Assembly: GCF_020103725.1 (NCBI RefSeq) | Contig: NZ_JAHXBG010000014.1 | Location: 238,320-302,319 of the forward strand | Reading direction: 5' to 3' | Length of the DNA: 64,000 bases | Origin: Hyalangium gracile | GTDB lineage: Bacteria; Myxococcota; Myxococcia; Myxococcales; Myxococcaceae | The notes under the pieces: generated by a model | Databases searched by the model: none | The model's input: the letters and a program-made list of their open reading frames with translations, nothing else | What the model was told of the DNA's origin: nothing | Position numbers and translations under genes: made by a program | Shown: positions 54,144 through 63,335 of the stretch, piece after piece | Position numbering within the stretch: the stretch's first letter is position 1 | Layout of the letters: the number at the start of each line of letters is the position of its first letter

Positions 54144-54638
54144 TCAGAACAGATCGGTGGGGTTGAGCTGCCGGTGGCGCGCCGTCACCACGCGCCACTC
54201 GCCGTCCTGCTCCTTCTCGAAGGAGCCCTCGACGAGCCAGGCGTTCATCACGCTCTCCTGGGCGAGCTGCTCCAGCTCCTGCGCCTCCGAGCGAGCGAAG
54301 ATGAAGCGCACGGAGAAGTCCCCCTTCGAGGCAGACACCTCCGTCACCTCCAGGCCGGTGTGGAAGATGCGGACCCACTGCCCCCGCAGCACCTGGGCCA
54401 CGAGGATGCCCCTCACCTGGTCCCTGCTCCAGCCCTGGCCGGACTTGAAGCTCTCGGACACCCCCTCCATCAGCGCGCCCACGTCCTTCTCCTCGGCCGA
54501 GCGCGTCATCTGGACGATCTTCCGGGTGATGGCCTCCTGGACGGAGGGCTCCTCGCGCGGCCAGAGGGCCAGCACCAGGCCGCCGGCGAGCAGCCCCAGC
54601 ACCAGCCCCACCACACGAGTGCGCGAGAGCGTCACCAT
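54144..54638 (-). CDS. Membrane-anchored NTF2-like protein
   Basis: 164 aa. An N-terminal hydrophobic helix (VVGLVLGLLAGGLVLAL) is followed by an NTF2/DUF4440-like fold: QEAITRKIVQMTRSAEEKDVGALMEGVSESFKSGQGWSRDQVRGIL ... GEWRVVTARHRQL. No catalytic residues recognised. The start is 7 bp after the stop of the cyclic-nucleotide-binding gene, so they form an operon. It may be a periplasmic partner of that protein's pathway. Confidence 0.8.
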   Translation of the reverse strand: MVTLSRTRVVGLVLGLLAGGLVLALWPREEPSVQEAITRKIVQMTRSAEEKDVGALMEGVSESFKSGQGWSRDQVRGILVAQVLRGQWVRIFHTGLEVTEVSASKGDFSVRFIFARSEAQELEQLAQESVMNAWLVEGSFEKEQDGEWRVVTARHRQLNPTDLF

Positions 54639-54645
54639 CGCCGAC

Positions 54646-55983
54646 TCAGGACGCCTTGGCCGCGTCCGCCTCGATCACCAGCTCGTCCGCGTCGATGATC
54701 TCCGCGGGGCGCAGGGCCTCGGCCGTCTGCTTCTGGCGCCGCTCCGAGAGCTGCTCCAGGTACGTCTGGATGGTGGGGTACTCCTTGGTCAGCTCGCCGA
54801 AGGCCGCGCGATCCAGGAAGGCGGTGGCCGTCTTGCGCGTGGACATCACCGTGGCCGTGGCGGGCACGCCCGTCAGCAGGGAGATCTCCCCGGCCACCTC
54901 GCCCTCGCGCAGCACGCCCAGGCTCACCACGCCGCCAGCGGGATCCTCCTTCTGCACCACCAGCTCGCCGGCCAGCACCAGGAAGAGGCCCGGCGCGGGC
55001 TCGCCCTCGGTGAGCGCCTTGTCGCGCGGCTGCAGCGCCTTGAAGGTGAAGCGCCCCAGCAGCGCGGCCCGCTCGGACTCGGGCAGCTGCTGGAACAGCG
55101 GCGAGGTGGCGATCATGTTGCGCGCCATGCGGTGCTGGGCGAACTCGGCCAGCACCTGCGGCACGGACGGGAAGGTGCGCGCCATGGCGTTGAGGTGCTC
55201 GCGGCGGATCTCGAACACCTCCGTGTCCACCACCGTCGTCACCGAGGCGGTGGGCGGGGTGCCGGTGATGAGCGACAGCTCGCCGAAGATGGAGCCGCCG
55301 CCCAGGCGGCCCAGCGCCTTGCGCTGCCCGTCCACCAGCCGCGACACCTCCGCCTTGCCGGCGACGATGACGTGCATGTGGTCACCCGCGTCGCCCTCCT
55401 GGCTGATCACCGTGTTCGCGGGCACGCTCTTCCACGTCATCCGCTGCACGAGATCCAGGAAGGCGTCACGCTCCAGATCGGCGAAGAGCGGCAGCGGCGG
55501 GCGGCTGTTCGGATCGGCCACGCCGCCGGGGTCCGGGGCGGCCAGCACCTCGAGGACGCGGGCGGTCAGCTCCTCGCCCATCAGCTCCATGAGGTCCGTC
55601 TCCACCTTGCCGTCGAAGAGCGGATCCGGGGGCAGCGGCGGGGGCACGGAGGCGCGGCCCGGGGCGCTGCGCGCGGCGCGAGCGTGGATGCGCTCCAGGG
55701 TGTCCCTCAGCCGGCGCTCCTGGGGCGCCAGCTCCAGCGCCAGCTTGCAGGCGGCCATGGCGGACAGCAGGTAGTCGCGCCGCAGCAGGCCCTCCGCGCA
55801 GGCGTGGTACGCCGTCACCGCGCGCTCGCGCTCTCCCAGCTCGGCCAGGCAGCGCGCCGCGAGCATCCGCGAGCGGTGATCCGAGGGCCTGCGACGGACG
55901 GACTCAGCGAACACGGCCAGGCCGCGCTCGAACTGGCGCTCCTCGAGCAGATCCATCCCCAGCTCTCGCAGCGATTCACTCAT
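54646..55983 (-). CDS. Protein with TPR and two cyclic-nucleotide-binding domains
   Basis: 445 aa. Residues 1-110 are TPR-like helices. Two cNMP-binding (CAP_ED) domains follow: about 165-285 (WKSVPANTVISQEGDAGDHMHVIVAGKAEV, phosphate cassette IFGELSLITGTPPTASV) and about 295-410 (FKALQPRDKALTEGEPAPGLFLVLAGELVV, VAGEISLLTGVPATATV). Both cassettes keep G-E-x-x-L but have Pro-Pro/Pro-Ala-Thr in place of the R-x-A-S/T of cAMP binders, so the ligand may be weak, different or absent. There is no DNA-binding or channel domain. Likely a cytoplasmic signalling adaptor. First gene of a two-gene operon; the FHA-TPR gene lies 70 bp upstream on the same strand. Confidence 0.9.
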   Translation of the reverse strand: MSESLRELGMDLLEERQFERGLAVFAESVRRRPSDHRSRMLAARCLAELGERERAVTAYHACAEGLLRRDYLLSAMAACKLALELAPQERRLRDTLERIHARAARSAPGRASVPPPLPPDPLFDGKVETDLMELMGEELTARVLEVLAAPDPGGVADPNSRPPLPLFADLERDAFLDLVQRMTWKSVPANTVISQEGDAGDHMHVIVAGKAEVSRLVDGQRKALGRLGGGSIFGELSLITGTPPTASVTTVVDTEVFEIRREHLNAMARTFPSVPQVLAEFAQHRMARNMIATSPLFQQLPESERAALLGRFTFKALQPRDKALTEGEPAPGLFLVLAGELVVQKEDPAGGVVSLGVLREGEVAGEISLLTGVPATATVMSTRKTATAFLDRAAFGELTKEYPTIQTYLEQLSERRQKQTAEALRPAEIIDADELVIEADAAKAS

Positions 55984-56053
55984 TCCAGCTTCTCCCCGAC
56001 GGTGGTGCCACAGTGGCTATCAGTGGCCGGCACCTTAGCTCACCCCCGGGGCG

Positions 56054-58177
56054 TCACGGGTTGAGTTCTCTCAGGTGGATCTGCGCCTTGTCCCGCAGCT
56101 CGGAGCCTTCCGGCGCGGTGTCGATGACAATCCTGAATTTTTCCGCTGCGGACCGAGGATCGCGATCCTTCTCGACGTAGGCGCGCTGGTAGAGCTCCTC
56201 CACCTTGCCCTCGAGGCTGGCCATGCCGTCGCGAGCGCGCTGCTCGTCGGGGTTGAGGCGCAGCGCCTCGCGGAAGTTGCGGCTGGCGCTGGCCACGTCG
56301 TTGCGGGCCAGGGCGGCCTTGCCGGCGCGCACCGAGGCCTCGGCGAGCTTCTCGTGGATGGTGTCCAGCAGGGCGCCCTGGAAGCCGATCTGCTTGTAGA
56401 GCTCCTCGGACTTCTGCAGCGGCCGGACGGCCGTCTCCAGCGAGTTGGACTGGACCTTGCGCATCGCGTCCACGAAGTAGCGGGCGAACTGGGGGATGAG
56501 GCGCTTGAGGTTGCGGGCGCGGGTGCGGATCTCCTCGTCGCCCTTGTGAGCCTCGATGACGCGATCGCACTCGAGCACCGCGCGCTCGTACTCACCGTTC
56601 TCGAACTTGCGCTCCACCGCGTCGAAGGCCTCGGCGATGAACTCGGCGCGCTTCTCCGCGGCCCGCTTGGCGGCCGCCGCCTTGTTGTTGCGGTTCAGCC
56701 GGACCTCGTCCTCGGCCTCCTTGGCCAGGAGCTTCTCCAGATCCTCCACCTTCGTGCGGTAGAGGGGCTGGGCGTTGGACGGCAGCTTGGGGATGACGGC
56801 GCGCACGCCCTCCACGTCCCGGGCCTCGAGCAGCTCGTCCGCCTGCTTCGTGTAGAAGGTGCCCTCGGCCTCCTTCAGCTCCTTGTCGAGCTTGTTGCGC
56901 TCCTCGTCGCTCTTGGCGGTGGTGCCCGCGGGGGCCGTGTCCAGCTTGCGGCGCGCCTCCTCGTAGTTGCCCTCGGCCATCAGCGCGCGCACCGCCTGGA
57001 AGGCCTCGATGACGGTGGCCTCGGCCTGGGCCGCCTTGGCCAGGCCCTCCTCGTCGATGCCCGGCTTGAGCTTCTCCGCCTCGTCGATGAGCTTGACGGC
57101 CTGCGCGTACTCACCCTCGCGGATGGCCGTGCGCGCCGCCTGCATCTTCGTGGTGGCCAGCGTCTCCTTGGGATCGGGCGGCGGAGGCGGAGGCGGCTCC
57201 TTCTTGCCCATGACGATGATCATCACCACCACCAGCACCACCACCGCCACGCCCGCGCCGCCGAAGATGAGGACCTTGTTCTCGCCCAGGGCGTTCCTGG
57301 CGCGCCGCGTGGGCACCGGCCGCAGGCTGTCGACGGAGCGGACCTGGGTGCCCTCCTGGAAGCGAGGATCATTCGGGTCCACGTCCGCCTTGTTGGCCGC
57401 GGTGGCATTGGCCAGCGCCGACTTCTTGGCCGCGGCCTCCTCCTCCTTCTTCTTGGCCTCCTCTTCCTTCTTCTTCTTCTCCTCGGCCTCCTTCGCCTCC
57501 TGCTCGGCGCGCATCTGCTTGACGGCTTCCAGCTCGTCCACGAAGCGCAGGAGCGTGCGGCCGATGGCGATCTCGTCGCCGTGCTTGAGGACCGCCTCCT
57601 CGATGCGCTCGTCGTTGACCTTGGTGCCGCTGGCCCCGCCGAGATCCCTCAGCAGCGTGCCGGTGTCGCCGTGGATGAGCTCCAGGTGACGGCGGGACAC
57701 GGACTGATCCGTCAGCCGCAGATCCACGTCCTTGCCGCGGCCCACCACCATGCGCACGGTCTTGAAGCGCTTCTTCTTGCCGGCGTCCGGCCCCTCGAGC
57801 ACGTGGATGGAGATGGGCGGCCCGGTGCGAGTGGCGTCCGGGTTGTCATCGTCCTCCTCGGGCTCCTCGTCCTCCAGCGCGCGCATCTCCTTGGAGACCA
57901 CGCGCGGATCGTCCCCTACCGGGGTGCCCTCGGACGGATCGTCCGCTCCCTCCTCGCCGGGGAAGTGGTTGGAGGTGTGGTACTCCTCCTCGACGGGGTC
58001 CTTCATGGACGGCTCGTCGACGTCCTCCTCCGCCGGCTTCCCCCGGGAGCCCCCTGGACGGTTGCGGCCCTTGAAGTAGGGCGACGGCTTGAGTTCGGTG
58101 CGATCGTTCTTCGACGCGCCACCACCTGAGGGCTTCGAGGAATCCGCGCGGGAAGAGGTCGGTCGGCGAGGGGGCAT
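56054..58177 (-). CDS. FHA / single-TM / TPR protein
   Basis: 707 aa. The first 110 residues are charged and disordered (EEDVDEPSMKDPVEEEYHTS, DEEPEEDDDNPDATRTG), with Thr sites that kinases could use. FHA domain about 118-205: VVGRGKDVDLRL, SVSRRHLELIH, GGASGTKVN. A Lys/Glu coiled stretch precedes a membrane helix (about 303-323, VLIFGGAGVAVVVLVVVMIIV). The outside part is TPR-like repeats to the end. It would read phosphothreonine inside and bind partners in the periplasm, a kinase-linked envelope scaffold. The cNMP-binding gene follows 70 bp downstream; tldD diverges. Confidence 0.9.
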   Translation of the reverse strand: MPPRRPTSSRADSSKPSGGGASKNDRTELKPSPYFKGRNRPGGSRGKPAEEDVDEPSMKDPVEEEYHTSNHFPGEEGADDPSEGTPVGDDPRVVSKEMRALEDEEPEEDDDNPDATRTGPPISIHVLEGPDAGKKKRFKTVRMVVGRGKDVDLRLTDQSVSRRHLELIHGDTGTLLRDLGGASGTKVNDERIEEAVLKHGDEIAIGRTLLRFVDELEAVKQMRAEQEAKEAEEKKKKEEEAKKKEEEAAAKKSALANATAANKADVDPNDPRFQEGTQVRSVDSLRPVPTRRARNALGENKVLIFGGAGVAVVVLVVVMIIVMGKKEPPPPPPPDPKETLATTKMQAARTAIREGEYAQAVKLIDEAEKLKPGIDEEGLAKAAQAEATVIEAFQAVRALMAEGNYEEARRKLDTAPAGTTAKSDEERNKLDKELKEAEGTFYTKQADELLEARDVEGVRAVIPKLPSNAQPLYRTKVEDLEKLLAKEAEDEVRLNRNNKAAAAKRAAEKRAEFIAEAFDAVERKFENGEYERAVLECDRVIEAHKGDEEIRTRARNLKRLIPQFARYFVDAMRKVQSNSLETAVRPLQKSEELYKQIGFQGALLDTIHEKLAEASVRAGKAALARNDVASASRNFREALRLNPDEQRARDGMASLEGKVEELYQRAYVEKDRDPRSAAEKFRIVIDTAPEGSELRDKAQIHLRELNP

Positions 58178-58340
58178 GGGTGTAGGCCGGTTCTTTGAGG
58201 CCGGAGCATCTTAGAGCGCCCGCCGTGCCAGGGGAATGCACAGAGCGACAGGCTGGAACACTCGGTGTGCGTTGGCCGTTGCCGGTGACGGATGGCCCCG
58301 TTAGGGTCCCCCTCATCTCACAGTGTCTTGGAGAATACGA

Positions 58341-59822
58341 ATGCCCCGTGCCTCGGCGAGGACGAAGCGTCCCACCCCCGCCCAGCTGGCCCCCGTCATC
58401 AGCCAGCTGGCCCCGCCCGCTCCCCTGCTTCCCCAGCCGTTGATCGAGCGACTGCTCGCGGTAGCCATGGCGAAGGGGGGCGAGTTCGCCGAGGTGTACG
58501 TGGAGCGCTCGCTTACCACCGCGGTGGTATTGGAGGAGTCTCGCATCAAGAGCGCGCAGACGGGCCTGTCGCAGGGCGTGGGCGTGCGCGTCATCTCCGG
58601 GGCGAAGGTGGGCTACGCGTACTCGGACGACCTGGACGAGCCGGCGCTGATGCGGGCGGCGCGCACCGCGGCGATGATCGCGCAGGGCGGCGGCTCGGAG
58701 CAGAGCTTCAAGGTGAGCCGGGCGCCGGCGCCCACCTACTACCGGGTGGCGACGCCGCTGTCGGAGGTGGATGTCGCGCGCAAGGCGGAGCTGGTGCTGC
58801 GGGCGGACAAGGCGGCGCGGGCGTTCGACTCGCGGGTGAAGCAGGTGAACGGCTCGTACGCGGACAACACCAAGCGGATCGCCGTGGCCAACACGCTGGG
58901 CCACTACACGGAGGACACGCAGGACCTGTGCCGCATCGGCATCCAAGTGGTGGCCGAGGGCAAGAACAAGGAGCGGCGCACGGGCTCGTTCGGCGGCGGA
59001 GGCCGGGTGTCCTTCAGCCACTTCGACAGCTTCACGCCGGAGCAGGTGGGGCGCGAGGCGGCGCGGCAGGCGGTGGCCACGCTGGGCGCGGCCGAGTGCC
59101 AGGCGGGCCCGCAGACGGTGGTGCTGGCGCCGGGCTGGAGCGGCATCCTGCTGCACGAGGCGGTGGGCCACGGGCTGGAGGCGGACTTCATCCGCAAGGG
59201 CACCTCGCTGTTCGCCGGGAAGCTGGGACAGAAGGTGGCGTCGGACCTGGTCACCGTCATCGACGACGGGACGATGGCCAACAGCCGCGGCTCCATCAAC
59301 GTGGATGACGAGGGCGTGCCCGCCGAGCGCAAGGTGCTGATCGAGAAGGGCGTGCTCAAGGGCTACATGTACGACAGCCTGAACGCGAAGCTGATGGGCC
59401 AGAAGTCCACGGGCAGCGGGCGGCGTCAGTCCTTCAAGCACATGCCGCTGCCGCGCATGACGAACACGTACCTGGCGCCGGGAGACCACTCGCCGGTGGA
59501 CATCATCAAGGAAGTGAAGCGCGGGCTGTACTGCGCCAACTTCGGCGGTGGGCAGGTGGACATCACCAACGGTAACTTCGTCTTCGAGGTGAGCGAGGCG
59601 TACCAGATCGAGGACGGGAAGCTGGGGCGGCCGGTGAAGAACGCCATCCTGATTGGCGTGGGGCCGGAGGCGCTGAAGAACGTGTCGCGCGTGGGGTGCG
59701 ATCCGATGCCGGATCCGGGCATGGGCACCTGCGGCAAGGACGGCCAGGGCGTGCCGGTGGGCGTGGGGCTGCCCACGCTGCGCATCGACAACATGACGGT
59801 GGGCGGGACGAAGGTCTCCTGA
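58341..59822 (+). CDS. tldD: Metalloprotease TldD
   Basis: 493 aa from ATG 58341, with GGAG 7 nt upstream. Catalytic subunit of the TldD/TldE heterodimer that degrades unfolded peptides and, in some bacteria, trims RiPP leader peptides or CcdA. The zinc motif HEAVGH (272-277) is intact within GILLHEAVGHGLEADFIRKGTS; the third ligand region GCDPMPDPGMGTCGKDGQG is present. The N-terminal 45 residues (RPTPAQLAPVISQLAPPAPLLPQP) are an extra Pro-rich extension compared with E. coli. The partner gene follows after 10 bp, as in most genomes. No RiPP precursor-like gene is adjacent. Confidence 0.95.
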   Translation: MPRASARTKRPTPAQLAPVISQLAPPAPLLPQPLIERLLAVAMAKGGEFAEVYVERSLTTAVVLEESRIKSAQTGLSQGVGVRVISGAKVGYAYSDDLDEPALMRAARTAAMIAQGGGSEQSFKVSRAPAPTYYRVATPLSEVDVARKAELVLRADKAARAFDSRVKQVNGSYADNTKRIAVANTLGHYTEDTQDLCRIGIQVVAEGKNKERRTGSFGGGGRVSFSHFDSFTPEQVGREAARQAVATLGAAECQAGPQTVVLAPGWSGILLHEAVGHGLEADFIRKGTSLFAGKLGQKVASDLVTVIDDGTMANSRGSINVDDEGVPAERKVLIEKGVLKGYMYDSLNAKLMGQKSTGSGRRQSFKHMPLPRMTNTYLAPGDHSPVDIIKEVKRGLYCANFGGGQVDITNGNFVFEVSEAYQIEDGKLGRPVKNAILIGVGPEALKNVSRVGCDPMPDPGMGTCGKDGQGVPVGVGLPTLRIDNMTVGGTKVS

Positions 59823-59832
59823 GGAGCGAAGC

Positions 59833-61182
59833 GTGAACAACTACGAGCAGCTCGCGAAGAAGATCGTCCAGCGCGCCAAGAAGAAGGGCGCGAAGCAGGC
59901 GGAGGCGTTCCTCGAGGTGGGGCGGCAGAGCTCCTGCCGCGTGCGGGACGGGGAGATCGCCGACCTGACCGAGGCCACCAGCAAGGGCATGGGCCTGCGC
60001 ATCATCACCAAGGACAACCGGCTGGGGTTCGCATACACGTCGGACTTCGAGCCGACGTCGCTCGACAGCTTCGTGGATCGGGCGCTGCAGCTGGCGCAGA
60101 CGGCGGCGCCGAACAAGCTCAACGGGCTGCCGACGGCGAAGGAGCTGGGAAAGCCGGGGGAGACGGGAGAGCTGTACGATCCGGCGGTGGCGAGCCTGGC
60201 GGGCGACTGGAAGATCAAGGCCGCGCTGGAGATCGAGAAGGTGGGCAAGTCGGTGGACCCGCGCGTCGCCACGTTCAACAACGTGGGCGCGGGGGACTAC
60301 GTGGCCGAGGTGTACGTGGCCACCAGCGAGGGCCTGTCCTCCGGCTACGCGGGCACGTACGTGTACCTGTTCGGCTCTCCGGTGGCCTCGGAGAACGGCC
60401 AGCTCCAGACGAGCTACTGGATGGACTACAAGCGCTTCCTGGCGGATCTGGACTCGCCGGAGGCGGTGGGGCGCGAGGCGGCTCGGCGCGCGGTGCGGAT
60501 GCTGGGGGCGAAGCGGGTGAAGAGCCAGCAGGTGCCGGTCATCTTCGATCCGCTGATGGCCGCATCGTTCGTGGACAACGTGTCGGACGCGGCGGATGGC
60601 AATGCCATCTACAAGAACTCGAGCGTCTTCGTGGGGAAGCTGGGCAAGCGGCTGGCGCCGGAGACGGTGACGGTGCTGGATGATGGCCTGTTGCCGCGAG
60701 GGCTGGGCACGGCGCCGTTCGATGGGGAGGGCGTGGCGACGCGGCGCACGCCGATCCTCGAGAAGGGCGTGCTGAAGAGCTACCTGTACGACTCGTTCAC
60801 GGCGCGCAAGGCGAAGGCGAAGACGACGGGCAACGCGGCGCGGGGGTACAGCTCGCTGCCGCACATCGGGACGAACAACCTGTACATGGAGCCGGGCACG
60901 CGCTCGCCGGAGGAGCTCATCCGCGAGGTGAAGAGCGGCTTCTACGTCACGGCGATGCTGGGACAGGGAGCCGACCCGGTGACGGGCGAGTACTCGCGCG
61001 GCGCCAACGGGCTGTGGATCGAGAACGGGGAGCTGGCCTACCCGGTGCAGGAGGTGACGGTGGCGGGCAACCTGATGCAGATGCTGCAGGACGTGGACGC
61101 CATCGGCAGCGATCTCCAGTTCCGCGGCTCGGCCGGAGCGCCGACCATCCGGTTCAAGCAGCTCACGGTCTCCGGGGACTGA
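59833..61182 (+). CDS. pmbA: TldE/PmbA-family protease partner
   Basis: 449 aa from GTG 59833 with GGAG at suitable distance. It shares the TldD fold (QAEAFLEVGRQSSCRVRDGEIADL, GMGLRIITKDNRLGFAYTSDF, VIFDPLMAASFVDNVSDA, TPILEKGVLKSYLYDSFTARK) but has no H-E-x-x-x-H, as expected for the non-catalytic subunit that caps the TldD chamber. The last residues (GAPTIRFKQLTVSGD) match the family C-terminus. Operon with tldD. A tandem array of small palindromes begins 80 bp after its stop. Confidence 0.94.
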   Translation: MNNYEQLAKKIVQRAKKKGAKQAEAFLEVGRQSSCRVRDGEIADLTEATSKGMGLRIITKDNRLGFAYTSDFEPTSLDSFVDRALQLAQTAAPNKLNGLPTAKELGKPGETGELYDPAVASLAGDWKIKAALEIEKVGKSVDPRVATFNNVGAGDYVAEVYVATSEGLSSGYAGTYVYLFGSPVASENGQLQTSYWMDYKRFLADLDSPEAVGREAARRAVRMLGAKRVKSQQVPVIFDPLMAASFVDNVSDAADGNAIYKNSSVFVGKLGKRLAPETVTVLDDGLLPRGLGTAPFDGEGVATRRTPILEKGVLKSYLYDSFTARKAKAKTTGNAARGYSSLPHIGTNNLYMEPGTRSPEELIREVKSGFYVTAMLGQGADPVTGEYSRGANGLWIENGELAYPVQEVTVAGNLMQMLQDVDAIGSDLQFRGSAGAPTIRFKQLTVSGD

Positions 61183-61261
61183 CGGCCCCGCGTCCGACCT
61201 CAGAGGTTGGAGGGGCGCGGAGGCGTCCGTTCCAGCCGGGCTGAAGTTCAACACCGCGCTC

Positions 61262-61397
61262 AGTGCCAACCAGTCGGCACTGAGCCCCTGCCCTCGCCCA
61301 CTGCCAACCAGTCGGCACTTGGCCCCCTCTCCTCGCCCAGTGCCGACCAGGTGGCACTGGGCACCTCCCCCTCGCTCACTGCCAACCAGTCGGCACT
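61262..61397 (+). repeat. Tandem array of four palindromic 20-mers (period 38-39 bp)
   Basis: Units AGTGCCAACCAGTCGGCACT-like at 61262, 61300, 61339 and 61378. Each unit has AGTGCC/GGCACT or ACTGCC/GGCACT ends that pair into a hairpin. The 18-19 nt spacers are similar to one another (C-rich, ending CCCTCGCCC or CTCGCTC), so this is a minisatellite. It lies after pmbA and before the kinase chimera. Nothing else is seen in 61183-61559. Confidence 0.85.
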
Positions 61398-61559
61398 GGC
61401 CCCCCCCTCGCCCAGGTGCAAGCACGGACGGTGGAGATGGCGACGGCCCTCGCCCCGTTCCCGACATACACCACACATGTAAGATCCGGCCGAGGTGCGC
61501 CTCCCTTCCGGGCTCGGCAGCTGAGGTGCCTTGCCCGACAAACCCAGGAGGTAGGGCGC

Positions 61560-62210
61560 ATGAGCCAGGGAGTGGCACTGCCTGCGGCACCGAAGCGACG
61601 GGGGCGGCGCCCTGCCTCGGCGTCACCCGTGGGGCCGGGCACGGACGTGGGCTCCTATGGGGTGGAGGCCCGCCTGGGCGCTGGCGGCTTTGGCACGGTG
61701 TTCCGCGCTCGGCGAGGTGGACAGGCGTACGCGCTGAAGCTGCTGGCTCTGCTGCGCGAGGAGGTGGGCGCCAAGCAGCTCAAGCGCACCAGCAGGGGTA
61801 TCACCATCGCCCACTTCCCCGCGGTGAAGACGCTCGAGGATTTCGACTTCAAGGCGCAGCCCTCCATCGAGCCGCGGCTGGTGCGGGAGCTGGCCACCGG
61901 ACGCTTCATCGCGCAGGCCGAGAACGTGCTGCTGTTCGGCACGCCGGGCGTAGGCAAGACGCATCTGGCCATCGCGCTGGGCCGAGCGGCGGTGGAGACT
62001 GGGCACTCGGTGCTCTTCACCAACGCCACAGCCCTGCTGGCGGCGCTGGCCAAGGCCGAGAGCGAGGGGACCTTGAGGGACATGCCGTGCTGGGCAGTCT
62101 TTACGGAAACCGCGCTCGACCGGGTTGGATCGCTCTCGCCAGAAGCTCCGAGCGGCGGGCTCGATTCCCGCCGCCGCCCTCCCGACAAGCCCGACTACGC
62201 CCGCCGGTGA
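61560..62210 (+). CDS. Chimeric ORF: Ser/Thr kinase N-lobe start fused to IstB-like ATPase fragment
   Basis: 216 aa with a perfect AGGAGG before ATG 61560. Residues 1-60 are a kinase opening (DVGSYGVEARLGAGGFGTVFRA, AYALKLL) through the ATP-binding Lys. The rest switches without frame loss to an IS21 helper ATPase (IstB): LKRTSRGITIAHFPAVKTLEDFDF, Walker A FGTPGVGKTHLAIALG, VLFTNATALLAALAKAESEG. IstB then ends early, before Walker B, in unrelated sequence (DMPCWAVFTETALDR). A kinase gene was evidently hit by an IS21-type element and both were then deleted around the joint. The product could be translated; function doubtful. Confidence 0.75.
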   Translation: MSQGVALPAAPKRRGRRPASASPVGPGTDVGSYGVEARLGAGGFGTVFRARRGGQAYALKLLALLREEVGAKQLKRTSRGITIAHFPAVKTLEDFDFKAQPSIEPRLVRELATGRFIAQAENVLLFGTPGVGKTHLAIALGRAAVETGHSVLFTNATALLAALAKAESEGTLRDMPCWAVFTETALDRVGSLSPEAPSGGLDSRRRPPDKPDYARR

Positions 62211-62243
62211 CGACTTGCAATGGTGCTGCGGAGTGCAGTGTGG

Positions 62244-63233
62244 TCAAACCCGCACCACGATCTTCCCGAGTTGCTCATTCGATTCCAGGAAGCGGTGCGC
62301 GTCGACGATCTGGTCGAACGCGAACGTCTTCGCGATCACCGGTCGCAGCGCGCCCGACGCGAGTCCATCGACGATGAAGGACCTGGCGGTGGCCAATCGC
62401 TCGGGAGCGTTGAGGAGTTCGTGCACGAGATAGCCGCGCAGCGTCAGCATCTTGCTCAAGACTTCAAACAGCGGAAACGGCGTGGGCTCCGGGCTCAGGC
62501 CGCCATACTCGATCAGGATCCCGCCCTTCGACATCGCCGCGACAAGCGGCCCGAAGATCGGCCCGCCGATCGGATCCAGCACCACGCGCACGCCCTGCTC
62601 ACCGGCGATCTCCCGGAGCCTGGCGGCGAGGTCTTCCTCCGCGGAGGCCACCACGCTTGCCGCCCCCTGCTCCAGCAGTGCCGGTGCCTTGGCGGACGTA
62701 CGAGTGACTGCAATCGGGATGGCGCCGACGCTTCGCGCAATCTGGATTGCGGCGAGCCCCACGCTGCTCGATGCCGCCGTGACCACGACATGCTCGCCCT
62801 GCCTGAGCCCGGCGAGGTCGATCAATGCGCCATAGGCGGTGAGGTATGCCATCCACGTGGCCGCAGCGGCTTCCCACGATAATGAGGGCGGATGCTTGAC
62901 GACCAGCGCTGCCGGGAACGTGACGAGGTCGCCATAGGCTGGCCATCGCACCATTGACGTCGGCGGCACGATGCTGACTGCATCGCCGGGCGCCACGTCG
63001 ACGACACCGGCGCCCACGGCATCGACGATACCGGCAGCTTCAAGACCCAGGCCGGAAGGCAACCGCGGTGTTTCGATATACGTGCCGGCGCGCAGCAAGG
63101 CCTCGGCCCGGTTCAGGCCCAGCGCCTTGACCCGGATGCGAACCTCGCCCGGCCCGGGCAGCGGGACATCGACCTGGTCGATCTGCAGTACGTCGGGACC
63201 TCCGTGCCGATGAAAGCGGACAACGCGCGCCAT
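62244..63233 (-). CDS. Zinc-free MDR oxidoreductase (quinone reductase-like)
   Basis: 329 aa from ATG 63233. MDR family: MARVVRFHRHGGPDVLQIDQVDVPLPGPGEVRIRVKALGLNRAE, GLGLEAAGIVDAVG, MAYLTAYGALIDLAGL, nucleotide site VVVTAASSSVGLAAIQIA, end VIAKTFAFDQIVDAHRFLESNEQLGKIVV. It lacks zinc cysteines, so an NADPH quinone reductase role is likely. Divergent from a LysR gene 102 bp away, a very common proteobacterial arrangement in which LysR controls the reductase. Sequence style resembles beta/gammaproteobacterial homologues, so acquisition is possible. Confidence 0.9.
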   Translation of the reverse strand: MARVVRFHRHGGPDVLQIDQVDVPLPGPGEVRIRVKALGLNRAEALLRAGTYIETPRLPSGLGLEAAGIVDAVGAGVVDVAPGDAVSIVPPTSMVRWPAYGDLVTFPAALVVKHPPSLSWEAAAATWMAYLTAYGALIDLAGLRQGEHVVVTAASSSVGLAAIQIARSVGAIPIAVTRTSAKAPALLEQGAASVVASAEEDLAARLREIAGEQGVRVVLDPIGGPIFGPLVAAMSKGGILIEYGGLSPEPTPFPLFEVLSKMLTLRGYLVHELLNAPERLATARSFIVDGLASGALRPVIAKTFAFDQIVDAHRFLESNEQLGKIVVRV

Positions 63234-63335
63234 GGCTCCGACTCCTAAGCATTGGGTTCGAATAGACTGTGCCGGCGCGCTCTCCGCTGGTAAATGCCCA
63301 GTCCGGCAGCACAGTCGAAACCAGGAGTTTCCAAT

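Noticed and set aside
61262..61397. The 20-bp repeats as a CRISPR array
   Set aside because: Repeats are only 20 bp, the spacers (18-19 nt) resemble one another, only four units exist and no cas gene is near.
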